NCBI RefSeq assembly: GCF_006476605.1
Contig: NZ_ML636800.1
Coordinates: forward strand, 1-64,000
DNA length: 64,000 nucleotides
Source: Brucella gallinifaecis
GTDB taxonomy: Bacteria; Pseudomonadota; Alphaproteobacteria; Rhizobiales; Rhizobiaceae
Reading direction: 5' to 3'
Numbering within the stretch: the first letter of the stretch is position 1; each line of letters opens with the position of its first letter. Both the position numbers and the translations under genes were made by a program. This document shows positions 55,946 through 64,000 of the stretch, in pieces. Under the pieces are notes generated by a model, which saw only the letters and a program-made list of their open reading frames with translations, was not told the DNA's origin and did not search any database.

Positions 55946-56694
55946 GTGTGCTTGTATCGATTGCAAATCTTGGCGTGCGCTATGGCAATGAGCAGGCATT
56001 GCATAATCTTAATCTTGCTATCAAATCGGGAAAAACGCTTGCCATAATTGGTGAAAGCGGTTCCGGCAAAAGCACGTTGGCTCTGGCCCTTGCCGATTTG
56101 TTGGCGGCAAATGCTAAACTTTCAGGCGAAATCAGATGGCCAAAAGGCAAACCAAAAGCGGGCTGCGATGTGGGTTTTGTATTTCAGGATCCTGCATCCA
56201 GTTTTGACCCTTTGATGCGCGTTGGTATGCAATTGGTTGAGACAATCCGTGCCCATGAAAATATTGATCGTCATGCGGCAAGAGCAAAAGCGATCAGTCT
56301 GTTGGAGCGAGTGCATATAGCCACTCCCGAACAGAGCTTCTCGCGCTATCCGCACCAGTTTTCGGGTGGGCAAAAACAACGTATCGCAATTGCACTTGCT
56401 ATTGCTGCCAATCCTTTTCTGCTGATTGCGGACGAGCCAACCAGTGCACTTGATACCATCGTGCAGCAGGAAATCGTGACACTTTTGCGCAGCCTGGTTC
56501 ACGGTGGCGGCATGACGCTGCTGTTTATTACGCATGATATTGCACTGGCCTCCAACCTGGCTGATGACATTGCCGTGTTCCGCCATGGTGAACTGGTTGA
56601 GACTGGTCCAGCGCATGAGATCATTGCGACTCCGCGCAGCGATTATACGAAAGCATTGATTGCAGCGGTTCCTGTGCTGGATGATGCGTCATGA
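55942..56694 (+). CDS. DppD-type ABC transporter ATPase, second system
   Basis: A 250-residue ATPase with Walker [10 protein letters not shown], signature FSGGQKQRIAIALAI, Walker [13 protein letters not shown] and switch THDIA. The ATG at 55942 (MSVLVSIANLG) follows GGGAGGTG. It pairs with the next, separate ATPase, unlike the fused protein of the first system, so the two transporters probably have different origins. Confidence 0.9.
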   Translation: MSVLVSIANLGVRYGNEQALHNLNLAIKSGKTLAIIGESGSGKSTLALALADLLAANAKLSGEIRWPKGKPKAGCDVGFVFQDPASSFDPLMRVGMQLVETIRAHENIDRHAARAKAISLLERVHIATPEQSFSRYPHQFSGGQKQRIAIALAIAANPFLLIADEPTSALDTIVQQEIVTLLRSLVHGGGMTLLFITHDIALASNLADDIAVFRHGELVETGPAHEIIATPRSDYTKALIAAVPVLDDAS

Positions 56695-57434
56695 ATAGAG
56701 CACTGTTGCAGGCGGCTGAAATTACTGTGTCTTATGGCGCGAAACTGGCACTTGACCATGTTAGCCTTGAGATTGCAGCTGGTGAAACACTGGCGCTGGT
56801 CGGACCTTCCGGGAGCGGAAAATCTTCGTTGGCACGGGCACTTCTAAGGCTGCAAGCTCTGGATACGGGTTTGATCGAGTTTGAAGGAGAAAACTGGCTT
56901 GCACTCAAAGGTGCACAATTGCGCCAGCGTCGAGCCCGAATGCAAATGGTGTTTCAGGACCCGCTTTCGGCATTCAATCCCCGTGCAACGGTTCATGATC
57001 TGCTGCATGAACCGCTCCGTATTCATGGGATAAGACGCGATATTTCCGAGCTTTTGCAAAAGGTCGGACTTGATCCTGAATTGAGCAAACGCGGGGTGCA
57101 TGAGATATCAGGCGGCCAGCGTCAACGTGTGGCCATTGCGCGTGCGTTAGCAACAATGCCTTCGCTTATTGTTCTGGATGAAGCTGTTTCCGCGCTTGAT
57201 GTAACGGTGCGAGGGGCAATTCTCAAACTTTTGCAGGAGATACAGAAGACTGAAGGCACAGCTTATTTATTTATCACGCATGATCTGGCTGTCGCTGCAC
57301 AAATGGCAGATCGCATAGCTGTGATGGAGTGTGGGCGTATTGTCGAATGCCGCCCGGCACGCGATTTGATTGCGGCACCACAAGCGCCTGTTACACAAGC
57401 GCTAATCGATGCGGTGCCCAGAATATTGGTTTAA
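56691..57434 (+). CDS. DppF-type ABC transporter ATPase, second system
   Basis: A 247-residue ATPase with Walker [11 protein letters not shown]-loop VFQDPLSAFNP, signature ISGGQRQRVAIARAL and Walker [13 protein letters not shown]. Last gene of the second transporter. Its TAA (57432-57434) overlaps the stop of the convergent proC on the other strand, so no separate terminator exists between the two. Confidence 0.9.
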   Translation: MNRALLQAAEITVSYGAKLALDHVSLEIAAGETLALVGPSGSGKSSLARALLRLQALDTGLIEFEGENWLALKGAQLRQRRARMQMVFQDPLSAFNPRATVHDLLHEPLRIHGIRRDISELLQKVGLDPELSKRGVHEISGGQRQRVAIARALATMPSLIVLDEAVSALDVTVRGAILKLLQEIQKTEGTAYLFITHDLAVAAQMADRIAVMECGRIVECRPARDLIAAPQAPVTQALIDAVPRILV

Positions 57435-58246
57435 GCTTTTCCAAGCTCGATCGAACGTTTACGTGCCGCATCCACGGCTTCTGTAATCAGATTCTTGAGA
57501 CGATTTTCACCCATCAAAACCTCAAGGGCTGCGGCAGTGGTACCGTTCGGGCTTGTAACCTGTTCGCGAAGTTTTGTCGGGCTTTCGTTGCTGGACGCAG
57601 CCAATGCTCCTGCACCCATTACGGTCTGCATGGCAAGAAGTGCTGCCGTTTCGCGTGGCAGGCCGGCAGTTACGCCGGCATCGGTCAGTGCTTCGATAAA
57701 GTGGAACACATAGGCGGGACCAGAGCCGGAAACAGCAGTTACCGCATCCATCTGCGCTTCATCGTCAATGGATGCGACCTTGCCGGAGGTCTTGAGAAGG
57801 CTTTTCACAAAAGCCGCATCGTCTTCTTTTACATTGGCATTTTTATAGGTGACAAGCATTCCCTTGCCAATGGCGGCTGGCGTGTTCGGCATGCAGCGTA
57901 TGATCCGCGCTTCGCTGCCAAGATGTTGTTCGAAGAATGAAACGGGAATACCTGCGGCCACACTGACGAAAGTTGCAGTGGGTGCAAACCGTTTATAATC
58001 AGGCAGTACATCGCCCATCACCTGCGGCTTGACAGCTACCAGCACCATACGCGGATTAAGATCATCTGACAGGGAGTCTGCACTTGAACAGGCATTGACA
58101 CCGGCAAGCGCTGCGCGTGTTTGCAGATTTTCGGAAGGTTCAACCACGTGAACATTCTCGGCTTGCAAAATGCCACTGTCGAGCCAGCCTTTGAGCATGG
58201 CGAAGCCCATATTGCCACAACCAACAAGAATGACTGTATCCTGCAT
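57431..58246 (-). CDS. proC: pyrroline-5-carboxylate reductase
   Basis: The final enzyme of proline synthesis, reducing pyrroline-5-carboxylate with NADPH. The 271 residues include the Rossmann motif VGCGNMGFAMLKGWL, VAVKPQ, RCMPNTPAAIGKG and the C-terminal family signature (AVSGSGPAYVFHFIEALTDAGV...GLPRETA). The start at 58246 follows a GGTGG ribosome site. Its 3' end overlaps the last transporter ATPase by four bases. Confidence 0.94.
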   Translation of the reverse strand: MQDTVILVGCGNMGFAMLKGWLDSGILQAENVHVVEPSENLQTRAALAGVNACSSADSLSDDLNPRMVLVAVKPQVMGDVLPDYKRFAPTATFVSVAAGIPVSFFEQHLGSEARIIRCMPNTPAAIGKGMLVTYKNANVKEDDAAFVKSLLKTSGKVASIDDEAQMDAVTAVSGSGPAYVFHFIEALTDAGVTAGLPRETAALLAMQTVMGAGALAASSNESPTKLREQVTSPNGTTAAALEVLMGENRLKNLITEAVDAARKRSIELGKA

Positions 58247-58484
58247 GAGAAAGTTCCACCTTCATGAATTGATTGTTCGTACATTGTCTTTTGCCGGACC
58301 CGGTATAGCGTTGTAAGTAGCCAGTCTGCAAGCAAGTCATTTTAAGTTAGCTTAGAAAAACATGGAGGCAATGCGATCATGGCAGATTGCGCTGTGTGGT
58401 ATATGCGGTGAAATAAAAATATAGCAATTTATTGAATGCTGATCTTTTATGGAGCAGATTTAAGGTGCTTTATTGAGGGGAACA

Positions 58485-59087
58485 ATGGATCCGCTGCTAA
58501 CAACAGGTGTACCGCCCGCGGAAGCTTTTACACATGTCCGTATTATTATTGGCATTATTCTTGGCCTGAGTGTGTCACGCCTCTTAAGCGGGCTTGCACG
58601 CTTCATTCAGCATCCGGGTAAGCAGAGCATATATCCGGTCCATATTGCATGGGCCGCTTTTCTGCTGTTGTCGGTTATTCATTTCTGGTGGTTTGAATTC
58701 AACCTGCGTATGATTCATACTTGGACATTTGAAATCTATTTCTTCGTGATTTTTTATGCCGGGCTGTATTTTTTGCTGTGTACTTTGCTGTTCCCCGACA
58801 GTATGGGCGACTATACTGGCTATCGTGACTACTTTATGTCGCGGCGAAAGTGGTTCTTTGGTATTCTGGCACTTCTTTATGGCGCTGATATTGTTGATAC
58901 TCTTCTCAAGGGAATGGATCATTATAATCTTTACGGAATAGAGTATCCTATTCGCATTGCATTGCTGATTGTGGCAAGTCTTGTGGCCATGTTTACCGAC
59001 AATCGAAGGTATCATACGGTTTTTGTGACGATTGCGCTTCTCTATGAGATCGCTTTCACGCTCCGGCATTTTGCGACTTTATCCTGA
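58485..59087 (+). CDS. hypothetical membrane protein
   Basis: A 200-residue protein that I do not recognise. Hydrophobic segments suggest six membrane helices (RIIIGIILGLSVSRLLSGL, AWAAFLLLSVIHFWWF, IYFFVIFYAGLYFLLCTLLF, FFGILALLYGADIV, IALLIVASLVAMF, VFVTIALLYEIAF) with a loop rich in Trp and Tyr. The ATG at 58485 is preferred, with GAGGGG upstream; the frame opens at a TTG at 58473. Divergent from proC, with 238 bases between; no partner gene is evident. Confidence 0.75.
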   Translation: MDPLLTTGVPPAEAFTHVRIIIGIILGLSVSRLLSGLARFIQHPGKQSIYPVHIAWAAFLLLSVIHFWWFEFNLRMIHTWTFEIYFFVIFYAGLYFLLCTLLFPDSMGDYTGYRDYFMSRRKWFFGILALLYGADIVDTLLKGMDHYNLYGIEYPIRIALLIVASLVAMFTDNRRYHTVFVTIALLYEIAFTLRHFATLS

Positions 59088-59195
59088 AATTTTACTGCCC
59101 GGAGTTGTCATCTTCGCTGATGACGCTTATTGGCATGTTTTTAGAATTAAGGCGGGCTAAACCAAGGTACCGTCTGTTTAAAACGGAGCATTCCC

Positions 59196-60095
59196 ATGGC
59201 CCAACTGATTGATGGCAAGAAGCTCGCCGAGGACGTCATTTCCACGGTAAAAAACGAGACTGCAAAGCTCGTGGCTGCAACCGGGGTCGTGCCCGGAATC
59301 GCCGTAGTGATTGTCGGAGAAGACCCGGCCAGTCAGGTCTATGTTGCCTCAAAAGGCAAAAAAGCCAAGGAATGCGGCTTTGTTTCTGTCCAGCATGACC
59401 TGACTGAGAATGCATCTGAACAGGAACTTCTGGATCTGATTGATAGCTTGAACAATGATCCGGCGATTCACGGTATTCTGGTTCAGTTACCGTTACCAAA
59501 GCATATCGATTCAGGCCGTGTGATCCAGACAATCGCACCGGAAAAAGACGTTGATGGTTTTCATTTCATCAATGTTGGCAAGCTTGGCACCGGCGAAATC
59601 GATACGGCCTTTGTTCCATGCACACCCGCAGGTGCAATGATTATGATCGAGCGTGTTCATGGCCGTGATCTGTCGGGCCTCAATGCTGTTGTGATTGGCC
59701 GTTCCAATATTGTTGGCAAGCCAATGTTCAATCTTCTGCTTGCAGCCAATGCGACTGTGACCGTTGCACATAGTCATACCAAGGACTTGCCAGCAATTGC
59801 ACGCACCGCCGATATTCTGGTTGCTGCTGTCGGTCGGCCACAAATGGTCAAGGGCGATTGGATCAAGCCCGGTGCAACGGTGATCGATGTGGGTATTAAC
59901 CGTATTCCAGCACCTGAAAAGGGTGAAGGCAAGACCCGTCTGGTTGGAGATGTCGATTTTGCCGATGCTGAAAAACTGGCTGGTGCCATTACACCGGTGC
60001 CGGGTGGCGTAGGGCCGATGACCATTGCCATGCTGATGGCCAACACATTAACGGCCGCTTGCCGCAGCGTTAACTTCAAGAAGCCCGAATTTTGA
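59196..60095 (+). CDS. folD: bifunctional methylenetetrahydrofolate dehydrogenase / methenyltetrahydrofolate cyclohydrolase
   Basis: Interconverts 5,10-methylene- and 10-formyl-tetrahydrofolate using NADP. The 299 residues carry the catalytic Lys region [39 protein letters not shown] and the NADP motif [11 protein letters not shown] normal-length cytoplasmic enzyme, alone between its own promoter region and a strong terminator. Confidence 0.95.
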   Translation: MAQLIDGKKLAEDVISTVKNETAKLVAATGVVPGIAVVIVGEDPASQVYVASKGKKAKECGFVSVQHDLTENASEQELLDLIDSLNNDPAIHGILVQLPLPKHIDSGRVIQTIAPEKDVDGFHFINVGKLGTGEIDTAFVPCTPAGAMIMIERVHGRDLSGLNAVVIGRSNIVGKPMFNLLLAANATVTVAHSHTKDLPAIARTADILVAAVGRPQMVKGDWIKPGATVIDVGINRIPAPEKGEGKTRLVGDVDFADAEKLAGAITPVPGGVGPMTIAMLMANTLTAACRSVNFKKPEF

Positions 60096-60106
60096 AATCA
60101 TTGAGA

Positions 60107-60141
60107 GGCAAAACGGCGTAAAAACCGTTTTGCCTTATTTT
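60107..60141 (+). terminator. rho-independent terminator of folD
   Basis: GGCAAAACGG and CCGTTTTGCC form a perfect 10-bp stem with an 8-base loop, followed by TTATTTT. It lies 11 bases after the folD stop and just beyond the convergent edd stop. Confidence 0.9.
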
Positions 60142-60154
60142 ATGATATGCGTGT

Positions 60155-61978
60155 TCAGAACACCGAGGCGCCCTCATCGGCGCGTCCGGCAATGTTACGA
60201 AAGGCGCGGAAAAGTTCGCGACCCATGCCATGCTCATTGGCCGATAGATCAGGGCAGCGCTCTATGCGCTCATCAAGAACTGCGTCATTGATCAGGACTT
60301 CCAGAGACCCGTTTACCGCATCAAGACGAATAATATCATCATTGCGGATTTTTCCGATAGCTCCGCCATCGAGTGCTTCCGGTGTTACATGGATTGCGGA
60401 CGGCACTTTGCCGGAGGCGCCGGAAAGACGGCCATCGGTAACAAGCGCCACGCGCTGTCCACGATCCTGCAAAATGCCCAGAACGGTCATCAGCTTATGC
60501 AGCTCAGGCATGCCGTTGGCTTTCGGTCCCTGATAGCGCACCACTGCGATAAAATCCCCTGTGAGATCGCCAGCTTTGAATGCAGCCTGCAATTCAGTTT
60601 GATCATTGAAGACTTTCGCCGGTGCTTCAATGATATGGCGCTCAGGTTTTACAGCGGAAACCTTGATGATAGCATTGCCGATATTGCCAGTCAGAACCTT
60701 GATGCCGCCACTTGGCTGGAAAGGATTGTCGATCCTGGCCAGAACCTTGTCATCGCCGCTTTTTTCAGGTGCTGGTTCGCGAATAACGGTGCCATTGGCA
60801 CCAAGTTTCGGTTCAATAGCATAAGGGCGCAGGCCTTCGCCCCAGACTGTGCGGACATCTTCATGCAGAATGCCACCGTCGAGCAACTCGCGGATCATAA
60901 AACCCATGCCGCCAGCAGCGTGGAAATGGTTCACATCAGCAAGACCGTTTGGATATACACGCGCCAGCAAAGGCACCACGTCTGATATCTCGGAAATATC
61001 TTTCCATGTCAGTTTTATGCCGGCAGCCGCTGCCATGGCGATCAGGTGAATGGTGTGATTGGTTGATCCGCCTGTAGCATTTAACCCGATGATACCGTTC
61101 ACGAAAGACCGCTCGTCAAGCATTTCCCCAACGGGTGTATATTCGTTGCCGCATGCAGTAATTGCCAATGCACGTTTGGCCGCTTCGCGGGTCAGGGCAT
61201 CGCGTAATGGCGTGCCGGGATTGATGAAAGAAGCGCCTGGCAAATGCAGCCCCATGATCTCCATCAGCATCTGATTGGAGTTGGCCGTACCATAAAAAGT
61301 GCATGTCCCGGGACCATGATAGGATCTGGACTCGGATTCGAGCAATTGCGCACGACCGACCTTGCCTTCTGCATAGAGTTGACGGGTTTTTGCCTTCTCA
61401 TCATTTGGCAAGCCGCTTGTCATCGGACCAGCCGGAATGAAAATTGCGGGCAGATGCCCGAAGCTCAAGGCGCCGATCACAAGTCCGGGAACGATTTTAT
61501 CGCAAACGCCAAGATAAACAGCAGCATCAAACATATCATGCGACAGGCCGACTGCCGTTGCCATCGCTATCACGTCGCGTGAGAAAAGCGAAAGCTCCAT
61601 TCCGGCAAAGCCTTGCGTGACCCCATCGCACATCGCAGGTACGCCGCCTGCAACCTGTGCGACACCACCTGCTTCGCGTGCAGCTTTGCGGATCTGATCG
61701 GGATAGGTTTCAAAGGGCTGATGCGCTGAAAGCATATCATTATATGCGGTAATGATGCCGAGATTTGGGACAACATCGTCGGTGAGCGCTGATTTGTCAT
61801 TGGGACCACAGGCCGCGAAACCATGCGCGAGATTGGCGCATCCAAGGATCGAGCGGTGCGGCTTGCGCGATGCCGCTTCGCGAACACGTCCAAGATAGGC
61901 TTCGCGGGTTGGCTTTGATTGCTCAACAATACGCTCGGTGATGGTCTTTATGCGGGTATGCGCAGTCTGCGTTGTCAT
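60155..61978 (-). CDS. edd: phosphogluconate dehydratase
   Basis: The first specific enzyme of the Entner-Doudoroff pathway, turning 6-phosphogluconate into KDPG. The 607 residues belong to the IlvD/Edd family with Fe-S cysteines in [19 protein letters not shown] and [13 protein letters not shown]. The ATG at 61978 is favoured because AGGTG lies six bases upstream; the GTG at 61987 adds only three residues. Third gene of zwf-pgl-edd. The KDPG aldolase gene is not in this operon within the window. Confidence 0.95.
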   Translation of the reverse strand: MTTQTAHTRIKTITERIVEQSKPTREAYLGRVREAASRKPHRSILGCANLAHGFAACGPNDKSALTDDVVPNLGIITAYNDMLSAHQPFETYPDQIRKAAREAGGVAQVAGGVPAMCDGVTQGFAGMELSLFSRDVIAMATAVGLSHDMFDAAVYLGVCDKIVPGLVIGALSFGHLPAIFIPAGPMTSGLPNDEKAKTRQLYAEGKVGRAQLLESESRSYHGPGTCTFYGTANSNQMLMEIMGLHLPGASFINPGTPLRDALTREAAKRALAITACGNEYTPVGEMLDERSFVNGIIGLNATGGSTNHTIHLIAMAAAAGIKLTWKDISEISDVVPLLARVYPNGLADVNHFHAAGGMGFMIRELLDGGILHEDVRTVWGEGLRPYAIEPKLGANGTVIREPAPEKSGDDKVLARIDNPFQPSGGIKVLTGNIGNAIIKVSAVKPERHIIEAPAKVFNDQTELQAAFKAGDLTGDFIAVVRYQGPKANGMPELHKLMTVLGILQDRGQRVALVTDGRLSGASGKVPSAIHVTPEALDGGAIGKIRNDDIIRLDAVNGSLEVLINDAVLDERIERCPDLSANEHGMGRELFRAFRNIAGRADEGASVF

Positions 61979-62071
61979 GGGTATCACCTGCTGAAATAAT
62001 GCCAGGCTTGCCTGTGGTTAAATAGAAATATTCACAGTCCCCAACGCAAACGAGCGCGTTTCAAGGAACCG

Positions 62072-62770
62072 TCAGCTTGTCCAGTAGAGTTGTATTGGTT
62101 TGCGTGCGTGATGGAACACAGCGCGCACCGGCATTTCGTTTTCGTCGTCGCTGGCCAAAGCTTTTTCCAGTGTTGCCTGTTTGGCAGCACCTTCGATATG
62201 CAGGACCAGCATGTCTGCTTCCACCAGCAGTGGCAATGTCAGCGTCAGGCGCTTCTCTCCGGCACCTTCTGCGTGAATTGGTAAGACAACGGCTTTGGTT
62301 TTCGGATCAATTGCCTGATCGAGCCTGTCTGCATTGGGGAAGAACGAGGCGGTATGACCATCATTGCCCATGCCAAGTACAACAACGTCAAACGGACGGC
62401 GCAATGCATCTATGCGGCTGGCCGCAGCAAGCGCCGCAGTTTCAACAGTTGCCGCGGGATTATAAAGACCGACAAATTTCGCAACGCCAGCATGATCGCG
62501 CAAAAGATGATCACGCACCAGCTTTTCGTTTGATCGCTCATTGGTTGGTGCGACGAAACGTTCATCAACGAGCGTGATGGTGACGAGTGTCCAGTCGATC
62601 ATCTTGCGCGAGAGAATATCGAACAGCTTAAGCGGCGTCGTGCCGCCGGAAACAGCGATTGTTGCCTGCCCCCGTTCAGCGATAGCGTTTGAGAGCTTGT
62701 CCGCAATTGCTTCTGAGAGCGATTGCGCCAGTTCTGTCCCGCTGGTAAAATCGTGCCGTTCGATGCTCAT
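62072..62770 (-). CDS. pgl: 6-phosphogluconolactonase
   Basis: Hydrolyses 6-phosphogluconolactone. The 232 residues belong to the NagB/DevB-like family, with TIAVSGGTTPLKLFDIL, VTITLVDERFV and VVLGMGNDGHTASFFP. The ATG at 62770 (MSIERHDF) follows GAAAGGT and gives the normal length; an upstream in-frame Met at 62851 is unlikely. It lies between zwf and edd, 93 bases before edd. Confidence 0.92.
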   Translation of the reverse strand: MSIERHDFTSGTELAQSLSEAIADKLSNAIAERGQATIAVSGGTTPLKLFDILSRKMIDWTLVTITLVDERFVAPTNERSNEKLVRDHLLRDHAGVAKFVGLYNPAATVETAALAAASRIDALRRPFDVVVLGMGNDGHTASFFPNADRLDQAIDPKTKAVVLPIHAEGAGEKRLTLTLPLLVEADMLVLHIEGAAKQATLEKALASDDENEMPVRAVFHHARKPIQLYWTS

Positions 62771-62896
62771 GCCGTACCTTTCAAGTCCATATATCCAGCG
62801 CGAACACGCTTTCATCAGATACGCGCGTTCGCCCTTTCTTTTCTGGCACAAAGACTGATCCGGAAATGTCTGTCAACGTCTCCGGTCTTTGCATTC

Positions 62897-64000
62897 TCAG
62901 CTTTCGTGCCAGGTCCGGCCATCGCGCTCGATAAGTGCGATCGACGAAGATGGACCCCAGGTGCCTGATGTATAGCCTTGAACCTGCTGGTTGTTCACAT
63001 CCCAGCCATTGAGAATAGGATCAACCCAGCGCCATGCCGCTTCCACTTCATCACGACGCATGAACAGCGTCTGATTGCCGCGCACAACATCCATGATCAA
63101 CCGTTCATAGGCATCCGGGTTGCGTTCATGAAACGACTCGGCAAAGCTCATATCCAGTGGAACATGACGAAGACGCATTCCGCCCGGACCCGGATCCTTG
63201 ATCATCAGCCATTGCTTGACGCCTTCATCCGGTTGCAGGCGGATCACGAGCTGGTTGGCCACGACCTTGCCTGCATTGTCACCAAAGATTGAATGCGGGA
63301 TTGGTTTGAAAGTGACGACGATTTCCGAAACACGCGATGCGAGACGCTTGCCCGTACGCATGTAAAACGGAACGCCAGCCCAGCGCCAATTATTGATTTC
63401 AGCCTTGATGGCAACAAAAGTTTCCGTGTTGCTGTCGTCGCTGCCAAGGTCTTCAAGATAGCCTTTGACAGGGCCGCCTGCAGATGCACCGGCACGATAT
63501 TGCCCGCGCACTGTGACTTCTTCCACATTGGCTGCTGTGATTGGCTTGAGGGAACGCAGTACCTTGACCTTTTCGTCATGTACAGCATCGGCTTCGAGCG
63601 ACGAAGGAGGTTCCATGGCCACGAGGCAAAGAAGCTGGAGAATATGGTTCTGCACCATATCGCGTAATGCGCCGGCAGTGTCGTAATAACCGGCACGGCC
63701 TTCAAGGCCGACAGATTCAGCAACCGTAATCTGCACATGATCAATATGTGCGGAATTCCACAGCGGTTCATAAAGCGCATTGGCAAAGCGCAGGGCCATC
63801 AGATTCTGAACGGTTTCCTTGCCCAGATAATGGTCAATACGGAAAATCTGATCCTCGCGGAAGACACTGCCAATAGTGTCATTGAGAGCATTGGCGGATT
63901 CAAGATCACGGCCAATCGGCTTTTCAACGATGATGCGTGTGTCGCGGGTGATAAGGCCATGCGTTTTGAGACGGCTTGCAATATCGCCGAACAAAGACGG
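62897..64000 (-). CDS. zwf: glucose-6-phosphate 1-dehydrogenase (partial, 3' part)
   Basis: The C-terminal part, about 367 residues, of glucose-6-phosphate dehydrogenase; the 5' end lies beyond the window. The catalytic motif FRIDHYLGKETVQNLM and VEKPIGRDLESA are present, as is the C-terminal RYERLIMDVVRGNQTLFMRRDEVE-like region. First gene of zwf-pgl-edd, 126 bases before pgl. Confidence 0.94.
   Translation of the reverse strand, partial: PSLFGDIASRLKTHGLITRDTRIIVEKPIGRDLESANALNDTIGSVFREDQIFRIDHYLGKETVQNLMALRFANALYEPLWNSAHIDHVQITVAESVGLEGRAGYYDTAGALRDMVQNHILQLLCLVAMEPPSSLEADAVHDEKVKVLRSLKPITAANVEEVTVRGQYRAGASAGGPVKGYLEDLGSDDSNTETFVAIKAEINNWRWAGVPFYMRTGKRLASRVSEIVVTFKPIPHSIFGDNAGKVVANQLVIRLQPDEGVKQWLMIKDPGPGGMRLRHVPLDMSFAESFHERNPDAYERLIMDVVRGNQTLFMRRDEVEAAWRWVDPILNGWDVNNQQVQGYTSGTWGPSSSIALIERDGRTWHES

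Overview
The window looks like a chromosome segment of an alphaproteobacterium, most likely the Brucella/Ochrobactrum group of the Hyphomicrobiales. This rests on the initiator tRNA sequence, a zwf-pgl-edd Entner-Doudoroff operon, and many ABC-transporter-linked catabolic operons of moderate GC content. No database search was possible, so the taxon is inferred from recognised protein families.

Layout. (1) 1-8898 is a decayed genomic island. It begins at an intact initiator tRNA-Met (1-77) and is bounded by a 13-bp repeat of the tRNA 3' end (65-77 and 8886-8898). No integrase remains. Inside are an IS630 remnant, a truncated zinc-type oxidoreductase, a complete IS21-type istA/istB element, a 5'-truncated phosphonopyruvate hydrolase, a LysR-MFS chimeric ORF, a GNAT gene with an internal deletion, a DUF1272 gene, ogt, a LysR stub joined to an IS5-type fragment, and a frameshifted SIR2-like gene. 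(2) 9098-16731 is an acetone-carboxylase locus: a sigma-54 activator (acxR) convergent with acxABC, which has a near-perfect -24/-12 promoter. (3) 17050-18033 is a cobalamin riboswitch upstream of queH, the B12-independent epoxyqueuosine reductase.

(4) 18447-28004 is a putative sugar-acid or sugar-phosphate catabolic cluster: esterase, GntR regulator, mandelate-racemase-type enolase, a 'ferric-type' ABC transporter, a TIM-barrel epimerase and a Gfo/Idh oxidoreductase. Related GATAACGAT-type operator motifs link its transcription units. (5) 28405-40585 is an ectoine uptake and degradation cluster: enuR, ehuBCDA, doeB, doeA, eutC, a truncated eutB, doeX, doeC and doeD. eutA and the 5' part of eutB are missing, so hydroxyectoine conversion is probably lost while the ectoine route looks intact.

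(6) 41153-57434 is a large cluster with an RpiR regulator, a D-threonine-aldolase/D-glucosaminate-dehydratase-like PLP enzyme, an MlrC-type M81 peptidase, two complete oligopeptide-type ABC transporters, a 2-keto-3-deoxyaldonate kinase, the matching phosphate aldolase and RidA. I read this as a possible pathway for an amino-aldonate (glucosaminate or galactosaminate) or its conjugate, ending in pyruvate and glyceraldehyde-3-phosphate. It is the best candidate here for an undescribed system. (7) 57431-64000 is housekeeping: proC, a small membrane protein, folD, then edd, pgl and the 3' part of zwf, which runs off the window.

A short IS5-like inverted-repeat element occurs as a full MITE-sized copy (11081-11375), a one-ended copy at the doeD stop codon (40583 onward) and a collapsed two-ended footprint (26037-26055).
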